This document shows positions 9,162 to 17,034 of a stretch of 35,939 nt of DNA, one piece after another. The stretch covers positions 1 through 35,939 of the forward strand of contig JACPFC010000042.1 in assembly GCA_016183175.1 (NCBI GenBank), written 5' to 3'. Every line of letters begins with the position of its first letter. Positions within the stretch are counted from its first letter, which is position 1. The notes under the pieces were generated by a model. That model saw only the letters and a list, made by a program, of their open reading frames with translations. It was not told where the DNA came from and made no database searches. The stretch comes from Deltaproteobacteria bacterium. GTDB lineage: Bacteria > UBA10199 > SBBF01. The position numbers and the translations under genes were made by a program.

Positions 9162-9210
9162 TAAATCCCCCTGTCCCCCCTTTGAAAAAGGGGGGTTGGG
9201 GGGGGATTTA
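9162..9210. repeat. C/G-rich palindromic repeat, TAAATCCCCC...GGGGGATTTA (copy 1)
   Basis: An inverted repeat with arms TAAATCCCCCTGTCCCCCC and GGGGGGTTGGGGGGGATTTA around a TTTGAAAAA centre. It fills the spacer between cdsA and dxr. Related copies lie at 32378-32400 (half) and 32867-32937. Confidence 0.85.
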
Positions 9211-9215
9211 GTCAT

Positions 9216-10013
9216 TCACGAAAAATATTTCGCAAAATAATAAACCACCGGGCCGGTGAACAGAAGCGCATCCACGCGGTCCAACAAACCGCCGTGGCCC
9301 GGAATCAATCGGCCCGAATCCTTCACCCCAAAACCTCTTTTAATGAGCGACTCGCTCAAATCGCCCAACGGCCCGATGACCGCAATCGCGATGCAAACAA
9401 TCACCAGAGGAGCGGTGGAAAAATCCGGCAAAAACAGAAAACGGACCACAAAGCCGGCGGAAACGGTGAAAACAACACCGCCGATCAACCCCTCGATCGT
9501 CTTCCCCGGTGAAATCCGCGGCGCCAGTTTGTGCCGGCCGATCCAACGGCCGACGACATATCCGCCGACATCGGACAAAACGGTTCCCGCCAGCATCAAA
9601 AAAAACCAGAACCGCCATTCGGGAAGTCCCCGCATCTTTCCCCAGAAGGAAAAAAGGACGCTTACGTACATGACGCCGAAATAAAAAAACGCCGCATGGC
9701 GAAAACGGACCATAAAATCGGCGGAACCGAAAAAATGAAGAACGAGCGTTGCCATCAGTGCCGCCGCAAACAGGGCCGGAAACCGGTCGGACGACCCGGC
9801 CCAAAAAATCAAAAGGGCGGTCATCCCCCCCCCCAATGCCAGGCCGCACGCTTTGATCCACAAAGGCTCCCCCCCGTTTGTGATGTTGAAATATTCCCAC
9901 AGGCCGGCGAGCGACAAGACAACCACAACCCCCTGCACCCCTTCTTTGGGGGCGTAGAGAAGAAGGAGGATGACCGCTATGGCGACAAGAATGCCTGAAA
10001 CCCACTGCGTCAT
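9216..10013 (-). CDS. cdsA: Phosphatidate cytidylyltransferase
   Basis: The 265-residue polytopic membrane enzyme makes CDP-diacylglycerol from phosphatidate and CTP for phospholipid synthesis. About eight hydrophobic segments are visible. The CTP_transf_1 signature near the C-terminus reads GDLSESLIKRGFGVKDSGRLIPGHGG with DRVDAL following. SDVGGYVVGRWIGRHK and SPGKTIEG are the other conserved blocks. The ATG overlaps the uppS stop by 4 nt (ATGA), so coupling is likely. Length is normal for the family. Confidence 0.94.
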   Translation of the reverse strand: MTQWVSGILVAIAVILLLLYAPKEGVQGVVVVLSLAGLWEYFNITNGGEPLWIKACGLALGGGMTALLIFWAGSSDRFPALFAAALMATLVLHFFGSADFMVRFRHAAFFYFGVMYVSVLFSFWGKMRGLPEWRFWFFLMLAGTVLSDVGGYVVGRWIGRHKLAPRISPGKTIEGLIGGVVFTVSAGFVVRFLFLPDFSTAPLVIVCIAIAVIGPLGDLSESLIKRGFGVKDSGRLIPGHGGLLDRVDALLFTGPVVYYFAKYFS

Positions 10014-10708
10014 AATTGCTCGCTGATTTTCCCGTACCGCCGCTCGCGCGTCCGGTATTCTTCAAGCGCTCTCATCAGATGTTCTTTGGTAAATTCCGGC
10101 CAGAAACATTCCTCAAAGACATATTCCGCATAGGCCCCCTGCCAGAGGAGGAAATTGCTGACACGGTGCTCGCCGCTGGTGCGGATGACCAGATCGACAT
10201 CGGGAAGCCCCCGCGTGTCCAGATATTGTCCGAACGCCTCCTCGGTGATTTTTTCGAGCGGGCCGCCGGCGAGAATTTTTTTGGCCGCCCGGACAATTTC
10301 GTCGCGGGAGCCGTAGCTCAACGCCAGCGTCAAAACCATTTCATGCCGTTTATCCCCGGTGTCACGCATGACCTGTGCGAGAGTCTCATAAACATCGGCG
10401 GGGAGGCGCGAAAGGTCGCCGATGGCGTTCAACTTAATCCGGTTGTCGAGCATCTTTTGCCGTTTTTCCAGGAGAAAGGCCTTTAAAAAACGCATCAGGG
10501 CGGCGACCTCTTCGGGGGGGCGCTCCCAGTTTTCCTTCGAAAAGGCGTAGAGGGTCAGATACCTGATTCCGATGTCGCGGGCGGCGGTGATGATTTTTTC
10601 CGAGACGTCGATGCCGGTCCTGTGCCCCTCGATGCGGTTCAAACCGCGGGCCCTGGCCCATCGGCCGTTGCCGCCCATGATGATCGCGACATGTTCGGGG
10701 AGATTCAT
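10010..10708 (-). CDS. uppS: Undecaprenyl (isoprenyl) diphosphate synthase with catalytic Asp replaced by Gly
   Basis: The 232-residue cis-prenyltransferase makes the C55 carrier lipid for peptidoglycan. Conserved blocks are GNGRWA, IEGHRTG, TLYAFSKENW, LALSYGSRDEIV, DLVIRTSGEHRVSNFLLWQ and the C-terminal RERRYGK. The first motif reads IIMGGNGRWA where the family has IIMDGNGRWA. Residue 12 is GGC (bases 10675-10673), so the Mg-binding catalytic aspartate (Asp26 in E. coli) is a glycine here. A single base change from GAC would explain this. The start at 10708 places the motif at its normal distance from the N-terminus. Confidence 0.92.
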   Translation of the reverse strand: MNLPEHVAIIMGGNGRWARARGLNRIEGHRTGIDVSEKIITAARDIGIRYLTLYAFSKENWERPPEEVAALMRFLKAFLLEKRQKMLDNRIKLNAIGDLSRLPADVYETLAQVMRDTGDKRHEMVLTLALSYGSRDEIVRAAKKILAGGPLEKITEEAFGQYLDTRGLPDVDLVIRTSGEHRVSNFLLWQGAYAEYVFEECFWPEFTKEHLMRALEEYRTRERRYGKISEQL

Positions 10709-10712
10709 AAAA

Positions 10713-11267
10713 TCAAACCTGCATGATCTCGGAGTCTTTTTTGGACGAGGCCTGATCGACTCTGGCGATAAAATCGTCGGTGAGCTTTTGAACCTCGTGG
10801 GAGGACTTTTTGTTTTCATCCTCCGTGATGCTTCCCTCCTTTTCGAGTTTCTTGAGCCTGTCGATCGACTCGCGCCGGGCGTGGCGGATCGCCACCCGGC
10901 ATTCCTCCGCGTGGGTTTTGATGGATTTTGCCAGCTCGCGCCTGCGCTCCTCGTTCAAGGGGGGAATCGGAAGCCGGATTATTTTCCCGTCATTGATCGG
11001 CGTCAGGCCGATGTTGGCCTTTTCGATGGCCTTTTCGACATCGGGAATGAGCCTGTGCTCCCAAGGGGAAATGGTGATCAGCCGCGATTCCGGAACACCG
11101 AGGGTGGCCACCTGCGAAAGGGGGGTTGGTTGGCCGTAGTAATCGACGCGAACGTCGTCGAGAATGGCCAGTGATGCCCGGCCGGTCCGCAGACGCGAGA
11201 GCTCGCGCTGGAAAACCTCCAGCGCCTTTTCCATCCCCTTTTTTGTTTCGTCCAAAACCGGATTCAT
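10713..11267 (-). CDS. frr: Ribosome recycling factor
   Basis: The 184-residue protein releases 70S ribosomes from mRNA after termination together with EF-G. The family landmarks are RTGRASLAILDDVRVDYYGQPTPL at the start of the barrel, ESRLITISPW, IRLPIPPLNEERRRELAK, and the C-terminal helical arm. Length equals the usual 185. An AAGGGA ribosome-binding site overlaps the pyrH stop codon, and the spacer to pyrH is only six bases. Confidence 0.96.
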   Translation of the reverse strand: MNPVLDETKKGMEKALEVFQRELSRLRTGRASLAILDDVRVDYYGQPTPLSQVATLGVPESRLITISPWEHRLIPDVEKAIEKANIGLTPINDGKIIRLPIPPLNEERRRELAKSIKTHAEECRVAIRHARRESIDRLKKLEKEGSITEDENKKSSHEVQKLTDDFIARVDQASSKKDSEIMQV

Positions 11268-11273
11268 GATGAT

Positions 11274-11981
11274 TCATCCCTTCACCAGCGTGCCGATTTT
11301 TTCTCCAAGCACCACCTTTTTCAGATTGCCCCGCTCAAAAAGATTAAACACGATGATCGGGAGGCTGTTGTCCATGCAGAGCGAAATGGAGGTCGAATCC
11401 ATCACCTTGAGCCCCTTGTTCAAGACCTCCAGAAAGTTGAGCGATTCGAATTTCTTCGCCCCCTTTTCCTTCACCGGATCGCGGTCGTACACGCCATCGA
11501 CCTTTGTTCCCTTCAGGATAACATCGGCCCTGATTTCCATGGCGCGGAGAGAGGCCGCTGTGTCGGTGGAAAAATAGGGGTTCCCCGTCCCGGCGGCGAA
11601 AATGACGATCCTCTTTTTTTCCAGATGGCGGATCGCCCGCCGGCGGATGTAGGGCTCCACCAGCTGGTGCATCTCGATGGCCGACAAAACACGGGTGAAA
11701 ACCCCCAGGTTTTCCAGCGCCGCCTGGAGGGCCATGGAGTTCATCACCGTGGCCAGCATCCCCATGTAGTCGGCGGTCGCGCGGTCGATTTCCGCCGCCG
11801 AAACGCCGCGAAAAATATTGCCGCCGCCGATGACAATGGCCACCTCCACCCCCAGTTCAGCCACCTCCTTGATCTCCCCCGCCACCTTGCGGGCTGAATC
11901 GAGGGAAATGCCGAAACCCTCGGGGCCCATGAGAGACTCGCCGCCCAATTTCAACAGAATACGTTTGTATTTGGGCTTCAT
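11274..11981 (-). CDS. pyrH: UMP kinase
   Basis: The 235-residue hexameric amino-acid-kinase-fold enzyme phosphorylates UMP to UDP. It shows the phosphate-binding KLGGESLMG, the [11 protein letters not shown] loop, [23 protein letters not shown] and the C-terminal segment. The start is at 11981. The upstream spacer is almost entirely a 60-bp palindrome (11988-12047), leaving only CGGAAC as a possible weak ribosome-binding site. It sits between tsf and frr, the classical order. Confidence 0.96.
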   Translation of the reverse strand: MKPKYKRILLKLGGESLMGPEGFGISLDSARKVAGEIKEVAELGVEVAIVIGGGNIFRGVSAAEIDRATADYMGMLATVMNSMALQAALENLGVFTRVLSAIEMHQLVEPYIRRRAIRHLEKKRIVIFAAGTGNPYFSTDTAASLRAMEIRADVILKGTKVDGVYDRDPVKEKGAKKFESLNFLEVLNKGLKVMDSTSISLCMDNSLPIIVFNLFERGNLKKVVLGEKIGTLVKG

Positions 11982-11987
11982 GTTCCG

Positions 11988-12047
11988 TGTAGGGGCGAAT
12001 CTTGTATTCGCCCTCGATCATGGGCGATCACAAGGATCGCCCCTACA
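11988..12047. repeat. 60-bp palindrome between tsf and pyrH
   Basis: The arms TGTAGGGGCGA..CTTGT..TCGCCC and GGGCGA..ACAAG..TCGCCCCTACA form an almost perfect inverted repeat with a 7-nt centre. It begins one base after the tsf stop codon and ends 6 bases before the pyrH start. In RNA it would be a strong hairpin between two cotranscribed genes. Confidence 0.85.
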
Positions 12048-12974
12048 TCATTTAATCATCTTCGCCACTTCCGCCGCAAAGTCGTCCTTTTTCTTCTCGA
12101 TCCCTTCGCCCACCTGATAACGAACAAACGCAACAACTTCCAGCGACGGATCGACCTCCTTTAAAATCTGGCGCACCGTTTTTTTCCCTGATGGATCCTT
12201 GATAAAAATCTGGTCGTTCAGGCAGGTCTCACCGACAAACTTGGCGAATTTTCCTTCGATGATCTTTTCCAAAACCGCCGGTGGTTTGCCGCCAAGCGGC
12301 TTGCCGCCAAGCGGTTTTCCGGAGTTTTTCATCTGTTCGCGGTAGATCGCCTTTTCGGACTCCGCCACCTCCGGCGGGATGTCTTCCTTCCGCAAAAACT
12401 GCGGGTGCGAGGCGGCCACATGCATGGCGATGTCTTTGGCCAGATTTTCGCCGGCCCTGTTTCCCCTGATTTTCACCAGCACGCCGATCTTATTTCCCAG
12501 ATGGACGTAGGTCCCCAACTTTTCTCCTTCAACTGCCGTCTGGATGGCCGCCCGGCGAAGGGAGAGCTTTTCACCGATTTTTGCAGTCAGCCTGTTTAAA
12601 CGATCGGCGACTGTCTCTCCCTTAAGCGGCACGGCCAACAGCGCAGACACATCGGCCTGTTTTTGGGTCAGAGCCAATTCAGCCAGATCCTCGGCAAAAC
12701 GGCGAAAATCGTCATTCTTGGCCACAAAATCGGTTTCGCAGTTTACCTCCACCAAAGACCCGGCCTTTTTATCCGCCGAAAGCCTTGAGGCGACAAGTCC
12801 GTCGGCCGCGATTCTTCCCGCTTTTTTGCCCAGGGCCTGAAGGCCCTGCTTGCGCAGATATTCGATGGCGGAATCGATGACGCCGGCCGATTCCGCCAAG
12901 GCCTTTTTGCATTCCATCATGCCGGCCCCGGTTTTTTCGCGAAGTTCCCTTACGAGTTGTGCATTGATAATCAT
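12048..12974 (-). CDS. tsf: Elongation factor Ts
   Basis: The 308-residue protein is the nucleotide-exchange factor for EF-Tu. It has the N-terminal UBA-like start LVRELREKTGAGMMECKKAL, the EF-Tu contact motif CETDFVAKND, and two dimerisation subdomains. Between the second subdomain and the C-terminal helix is an unusual GKPLGGKPLGGKPPA stretch, produced by a 15-bp tandem repeat (12286-12315). The start is placed at 12974, where family proteins begin; a longer start at 12989 adds MVDGE from the upstream word repeat. GGTGA four bases before the ATG may act as the ribosome-binding site. Confidence 0.95.
   Translation of the reverse strand: MIINAQLVRELREKTGAGMMECKKALAESAGVIDSAIEYLRKQGLQALGKKAGRIAADGLVASRLSADKKAGSLVEVNCETDFVAKNDDFRRFAEDLAELALTQKQADVSALLAVPLKGETVADRLNRLTAKIGEKLSLRRAAIQTAVEGEKLGTYVHLGNKIGVLVKIRGNRAGENLAKDIAMHVAASHPQFLRKEDIPPEVAESEKAIYREQMKNSGKPLGGKPLGGKPPAVLEKIIEGKFAKFVGETCLNDQIFIKDPSGKKTVRQILKEVDPSLEVVAFVRYQVGEGIEKKKDDFAAEVAKMIK
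12286..12315. repeat. 15-bp tandem repeat inside tsf
   Basis: TTGCCGCCAAGCGGC is followed directly by TTGCCGCCAAGCGGT. It encodes two copies of a five-residue GKPLG-type unit on the minus strand and keeps the frame. Confidence 0.8.
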
Positions 12975-13006
12975 TTCACCATCTACCATCCACCATCAAC
13001 CATCTA
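12975..13006. repeat. 7-bp tandem word repeat (RGATGGT) between rpsB and tsf
   Basis: On the minus strand the spacer reads as four near-copies of a 7-mer (AGATGGT, TGATGGT, GGATGGT, AGATGGT). It starts directly at the rpsB stop and ends at the tsf ribosome-binding region. Confidence 0.75.
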
Positions 13007-13933
13007 CTATTCACTCTCCCCTTCCTTTTTCTTCTCCTCCGCCTCCGCCTCTTTCGCCAATTCCTCCGCCACGGAGGTCGGCTCCTCCTTTGTCACGGTT
13101 GCCGAAAAACCCTCCACCCCTTCTTCCCCTTCAAATTTGTCCATTCTCGATACAAAGGCCCTTCCGGCCCCTTCCATCTCCTGCATCTTCCGCGCCGGAC
13201 GCCTTCTCCCTTCGGCCGGTTTTCCCCCCTCTTCGCGGGCGCGCAGTTCCCTCTTTTCAAGACCCGCGAGGCAGGCGGAGGCCGCGCGCGAGGCAAAAAG
13301 CTGAATGGAACGGAGGGCATCGTCGTTGGCGGGAATGGGGTAATCGACGGGATCCGGGTCGCAGTTGGAGTCGGTCATGGCCGCCACCGGAATTTCCAGG
13401 ATATTCGCCTCGTGCACCGCGATCCGCTCGCAACCCGGATCGATCACAAAAACCGCGCCGGGGCGCGACTTCATGTTGCGAATGCCCCCCAGGGTGGCCA
13501 GCAGTTTTACAATCTCGCGGTCGACCCCCAAAAGCTCCTTCTTGGTGTAACCCTGAAAATCGTTGTTTGCCCGGCGCGTTTCGAGGTCGATCAACCGGTC
13601 GACGCTTCGCTTGATGGTTTCAAAGTTGGTGAGAGTCCCTCCCATCCAGCGATGGGTGACATAGGGCATCGAGCACCGTTTCGCCTCCTCTTCGATGACG
13701 CCCTGGGCCTGTTTTTTGGTCCCCACAAACAGGACATCGGCGCCGGAGGCGACCGTTTCTTCCAGAAAACCAAAGGCCTTCTGTGACAGCGAAAAGGTCT
13801 GTTGAAGATCGATGATGTGAACCCCCGACCGGGCTCCGTAAATGTAGGGTTTCATCTTGGGGTTCCACCGGCGGGTCTGGTGCCCGAAGTGGGCGCCGGC
13901 GTCGAGCATTTCTTCAATGGAAATGGCGGTCAT
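13007..13933 (-). CDS. rpsB: 30S ribosomal protein uS2 with long charged C-terminal extension
   Basis: The 308-residue protein opens the operon. It matches S2 throughout its core (LLDAGAHFGHQ-like start MLDAGAHFGHQTRRWNPKM, VGTKKQAQ, RWMGGTLTNF, and the region around DSNCDPDPVDYPIPANDDALRSI). Beyond about residue 225 comes a roughly 80-residue Arg/Glu/Ala-rich tail, ending in a Glu/Lys stretch, longer than in E. coli. A strong AAGGAG lies 6 nt before the ATG. The divergent spacer to the TPR gene holds a possible minus-strand promoter TTGCAT-N17-CTATCA. Confidence 0.96.
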   Translation of the reverse strand: MTAISIEEMLDAGAHFGHQTRRWNPKMKPYIYGARSGVHIIDLQQTFSLSQKAFGFLEETVASGADVLFVGTKKQAQGVIEEEAKRCSMPYVTHRWMGGTLTNFETIKRSVDRLIDLETRRANNDFQGYTKKELLGVDREIVKLLATLGGIRNMKSRPGAVFVIDPGCERIAVHEANILEIPVAAMTDSNCDPDPVDYPIPANDDALRSIQLFASRAASACLAGLEKRELRAREEGGKPAEGRRRPARKMQEMEGAGRAFVSRMDKFEGEEGVEGFSATVTKEEPTSVAEELAKEAEAEEKKKEGESE

Positions 13934-13961
13934 TTTTTCTCCTTGTCGCTTAAAAAAGCGT

Positions 13962-13990
13962 TTGTTGATAGCATGCGCGAATGTTACAAT
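13962..13990 (+). promoter_or_regulatory. Candidate promoter of the TPR gene
   Basis: TTGTTG (13962-13967), 17 bp, TACAAT (13985-13990). The ATG follows 21 nt later without a Shine-Dalgarno sequence. A second -10-like TAATAT at 13998-14003 ends 8 nt before the ATG. Confidence 0.4.
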
Positions 13991-14011
13991 GCAAGTGTAA
14001 TATTCCCCAAT

Positions 14012-14776
14012 ATGTTCCGCACCTTACCTCTTTTTTTGGCGATTTTTCTTCTCTCTTCCGCCGCGGTGGCCCAAACGCCAACCGCCGCCTATGCGGCCCA
14101 AGACTACGCCGCTTATCAAAAAAGCCCGTTCGCCAACCGGATGTGGGACTCCTATGTGCAGGAAGGTTTTGCGGCGCTCGACCGGCAGGATGCGGCGGGG
14201 GCCATCGAGTTTTTGCGCAAGGCGGTGGGTGAAGGGTGCGAGTCGCCGCTGGTCTATTTCAAGCTGGCGTTGGGATACGAGGCGCTTGGGTCTTATTATT
14301 CCGCAATTCAATATTATGAACAGGCAAAGGTACAGTTCGCCAAGGCAAACAAGGATCATCGATACAACCGGGAGTTCGACGCCAACTATGGCAGGGCCCT
14401 ATATATGATGGGGCAAACCGAAAAGGCGCTTCCCGTTTTGGAGAAGGCCGCGAAAACCTCGGACAGTTTCTGGCTCCTTAAACTTTTGGGCGACGTGGCC
14501 CTTTCGAAAGACGATTATCTGACCGCCACCGCCTATTTTGAGCGGGCCCTTCGTTCCAATGACCCCGATTTGACCGGCGAGGCGCAACTGGACATGGCCC
14601 TGACCCTTGCCCGCATCTACGCAAAACAGAACCAGACGGATGGGGCGAAGCGGTACTATCAAAAAGTTCTGGAGATCGACCCCAACAATCAGGAAGCCAA
14701 AAAGTATCTCTCCTCATTCAAAGGGCAGGACAGCGGAACCTACGACAAGATTTTTGAGATTTTGGAGAAACATTGA
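14012..14776 (+). CDS. Exported tetratricopeptide-repeat protein
   Basis: The 254-residue product has a Sec signal peptide (MFRTLPLFLAIFLLSSAAVA, probable cleavage before Gln21). About five TPR-like units follow: around FVQEGFAALDRQDAAGAIEF-type residues 45-75, LVYFKLALGYEALGSYYSAI, NYGRALYMMGQTEKALPVLE, LLKLLGDVALSKDDYLTATA and a final AKRYYQKVLEIDPNN unit. It is a periplasmic scaffold of unknown partner. The start is chosen at the ATG that begins the signal peptide; longer in-frame readings overlap rpsB. It is divergent from rpsB. No paralogue or partner gene nearby explains its role. Confidence 0.8.
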   Translation: MFRTLPLFLAIFLLSSAAVAQTPTAAYAAQDYAAYQKSPFANRMWDSYVQEGFAALDRQDAAGAIEFLRKAVGEGCESPLVYFKLALGYEALGSYYSAIQYYEQAKVQFAKANKDHRYNREFDANYGRALYMMGQTEKALPVLEKAAKTSDSFWLLKLLGDVALSKDDYLTATAYFERALRSNDPDLTGEAQLDMALTLARIYAKQNQTDGAKRYYQKVLEIDPNNQEAKKYLSSFKGQDSGTYDKIFEILEKH

Positions 14777-14802
14777 GGAAAAACCAAAGACTGGAGCGCG
14801 AT

Positions 14803-15065
14803 GTAACAATTCAGTTTCGGGTGGATGTCTTGAGGTTCCATCGGCTGTCTGAGCGTGGCTATCAAATCGGGGGCTTTACCGCTGGCGCCCCCGCACCCCC
14901 TGTTCGCTCGCGCGGAATAAATCCGTCGCTCGCTCACCAGCGAGCAAAGCGAGCGAGAGGGGGAGGCTCCATCCGGCTTTGCCGGTGGAGGGGGCGACGC
15001 GAGCCCCTGTGATAACCCGCGAGTTCCGATGGAACCGAAAGCAGACACCGAGACTGAATTGTTAC
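14803..15065. mobile_element. MITE-like element with 40-bp imperfect terminal inverted repeats
   Basis: The left end GTAACAATTCAGTTTCGG... (14803-14844) is matched by the reverse complement of the right end (15026-15065). The outer 18 bp match at 17 positions, and a second block GGTTCCATCGG is perfect. No transposase is encoded. The interior is rich in smaller palindromes (for example GGGGGC...GCCCCC near 14870-14900) and contains the 71-bp repeat at 14938-15008. I see no clear target-site duplication. Confidence 0.65.
14938..15008. repeat. 71-bp dispersed repeat, intergenic copy
   Basis: Identical over all 71 bp to 27975-28045. The core is a hairpin CTCCATCCGGC-TTT-GCCGGTGGAG, preceded by a CGAGCAAAGCGAGCGAG word. 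Confidence 0.95.
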
Positions 15066-15077
15066 GAGACCGGAGAT

Positions 15078-16538
15078 TTAACCTTTGATAACCCCGATCG
15101 GCTTGAGTTGGGCGACGATTTTGGCCAGCCCCGCGTTTTCGACGACCCGGACAACCTGCGCGACATCTTTATAAGCCTCGGGGATTTCCTCGCCGAGGGT
15201 CCGGTAGCTGTCGGCCTGGACAATCACGCCACGCTCTTCCATCTCCCGCGCGACGTTCCGGCCACGAACGCCTTTAAGCGCCCTGGTCCGGCTCATCAAC
15301 CGTCCGGCGCCGTGGCAGGAAGAGCCGAAGGCCTCCTCAAACGCTTGACCGGTGCCGACCAAGACATACGAATAGCGCCCCATGTCGCCGGGAATCAAAA
15401 CCGGCTGGCCCGTTTTCTGATACGCCTCCGGTGTTTCCGGGTGCCCCGGCGGAAACGCCCTTGTAGCCCCCTTGCGATGGACACAGACCATCCGTTCTTT
15501 CCCGTTGATCGGATGTTTCTCCATCTTTGCGATGTTGTGGCAGACGTCGTAGATAACATTCATCCCCAGCTCGCCGTCGCTTTTTTTAAAGACATGTGAA
15601 AAAACGCGCCGGACAAGATGGGCGATCACCTGCCGGTTGCCGAAGGCAAAATTGGCCGCGGAGGCCATGGCCGCCAGATAGTTTTTTCCTTCGTTCGACC
15701 TGACCGGCGCACAGCAGAGCTGGTTGTCGGGGAGTTCGATGCCGTATTTTTGCGCCGCCTTGAGCATGATCCCCAGATTGTCCTCGCAGGTCTGATGGCC
15801 GAGACCGCGCGAGCCACAGTGGATGGACACGCAAATCTGATTTTGAAAGAGGCCCATCTGTGAGGCTGTATTTTCGTCAAACACCTGCGCCACATATTCG
15901 ATTTCCAAAAAATGATTTCCGGATCCGAGCGTTCCGAGCTGGTCCTGCCCCCTTTTTTTCGCCCGCAATGTGATCAAATCGGGATCGGCGTCGGGAATGC
16001 ACCCCTTCGCCTCGAGATGCTTGATATCCTCGCTGTCTCCGTATCCCTGCTCAATCGGCCAGGCGGCCCCTTTGACGAGGAGTTTTTTGTAATCGCTTTC
16101 CGACAGACGGGGAAATGTCCCGCTGGAGCCGACGCCGGAGGGAACTTTGTGAAAAAGGGCGCCGACCAACGTTTTAAGTTCCGGCTTGACCTCGTCGTGA
16201 GTCAAATTGCTTCGCAAAAGACGGACGCCGCAGTTGATGTCGTAACCGACACCGCCGGGAGAGACGACCCCTTCGTTCAGATCAAAGGCGGCGACTCCGC
16301 CGATGGGAAATCCGTAACCCCAGTGGATATCGGGCATTCCGATGGAGGCCTTGAGAATCCCCGGAAGGGTGGCGACATTCGTTATTTGCTGAAGACACAT
16401 GTCACCCCTAAGTCCTTCATAAAGGATTTCATCGGCATAGACAATCCCGTCCACCCGCATTGCCCCCTGTTTGGGGACGCGGACGCGGTTGGCGTCGATG
16501 CGCTCGACAGTACCTGTAAATTTCTGTTCAGACATCAA
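15078..16538 (-). CDS. rtcB: RNA-splicing ligase RtcB
   Basis: The 486-residue Mn2+- and GTP-dependent ligase joins 2',3'-cyclic phosphate or 3'-phosphate RNA ends to 5'-OH ends, in tRNA splicing or RNA repair. Visible are GVGYDINCG with metal-binding Cys103, GTLGSGNHFLEI, SIHCGSRGLGHQ, and VHRKGATRAFPPG, whose His354 corresponds to the guanylylated histidine. The C-terminal SCHGAGRLMSR is also typical. The start is ATGATG at 16538/16535 and overlaps the archease gene by about 11 nt. The two form a two-gene operon, as expected for enzyme and activator. Confidence 0.96.
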   Translation of the reverse strand: MMSEQKFTGTVERIDANRVRVPKQGAMRVDGIVYADEILYEGLRGDMCLQQITNVATLPGILKASIGMPDIHWGYGFPIGGVAAFDLNEGVVSPGGVGYDINCGVRLLRSNLTHDEVKPELKTLVGALFHKVPSGVGSSGTFPRLSESDYKKLLVKGAAWPIEQGYGDSEDIKHLEAKGCIPDADPDLITLRAKKRGQDQLGTLGSGNHFLEIEYVAQVFDENTASQMGLFQNQICVSIHCGSRGLGHQTCEDNLGIMLKAAQKYGIELPDNQLCCAPVRSNEGKNYLAAMASAANFAFGNRQVIAHLVRRVFSHVFKKSDGELGMNVIYDVCHNIAKMEKHPINGKERMVCVHRKGATRAFPPGHPETPEAYQKTGQPVLIPGDMGRYSYVLVGTGQAFEEAFGSSCHGAGRLMSRTRALKGVRGRNVAREMEERGVIVQADSYRTLGEEIPEAYKDVAQVVRVVENAGLAKIVAQLKPIGVIKG

Positions 16539-16950
16539 AGATCACCCTTGCCTTCCATTTACCCCCCTCCTGCCAAACTTTCAGCTGATGATACGTCACC
16601 GCCTTGATTCCCGTCTTGATCTCATGCCTCTTCGAATCGATCTTCTCGCCACGCACAACCACAGTCAATCCGTTCTCCTGAAAACGGAGGCGGACAACCT
16701 CCGAATAGAATTCATGCTTCACCTCGAAGAGATAAAGGAGTTCGTTTAACAGGGCCTGCAGAAGATGCGCGGGATTGTCGCGAATGACCGCAATCTTTCT
16801 TTCAACAACCGGCTTGACGCTCTTTATATCGCAAATCAGATCGCAAAAGGCCCGGGCCGCCTTCGAGAACAATGCCTCCTTCGCACCGGCCGTGACCTCG
16901 ATGCCGATATCGGCGGTGTGATCGATGAGTTGATAAAAATTCCTTGCCAT
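16528..16950 (-). CDS. Archease, activator of RtcB
   Basis: The 140-residue protein belongs to the archease family, which speeds RtcB guanylylation and broadens its nucleotide use. Typical features are the N-terminal LIDHTADIGIEV, the internal LLQALLNELLYLFE, and the C-terminal GIKAVTYHQLKV with RVIFDV at the very end. The gene directly precedes and overlaps rtcB. An AAGGA lies about 11 nt upstream of the ATG. It is divergent from the histone gene, with an 84-bp spacer. Confidence 0.95.
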   Translation of the reverse strand: MARNFYQLIDHTADIGIEVTAGAKEALFSKAARAFCDLICDIKSVKPVVERKIAVIRDNPAHLLQALLNELLYLFEVKHEFYSEVVRLRFQENGLTVVVRGEKIDSKRHEIKTGIKAVTYHQLKVWQEGGKWKARVIFDV

Positions 16951-17034
16951 TTTTGTAAAAATCCTTAAATTTGACGGCGTTTCCGCGTTGCCACCGGACC
17001 GACAGACATATCTTATCGTAAAGAAAGGATTTTT

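Larger units (their letters stand above)
14777..15077. other. Gene-free 301-bp spacer filled by a repeat island
   Basis: No credible gene is seen between the TPR gene stop and the rtcB stop. Almost the whole stretch is the inverted-repeat-bounded element at 14803-15065, with the 71-bp repeat nested inside it. Confidence 0.7.

Noticed and set aside
14773-15599. Short open frames through the repeat island after the TPR gene
   Set aside because: They are translations of palindromic repeats and rtcB antisense, with no ribosome-binding sites.
16971-17016. Promoter for the histone gene (TTGACG at 16971 or TTGCCA at 16988)
   Set aside because: No convincing -10 box at 16-18 bp from either; only 15-bp spacing to TATCTT is possible, so it was not listed.
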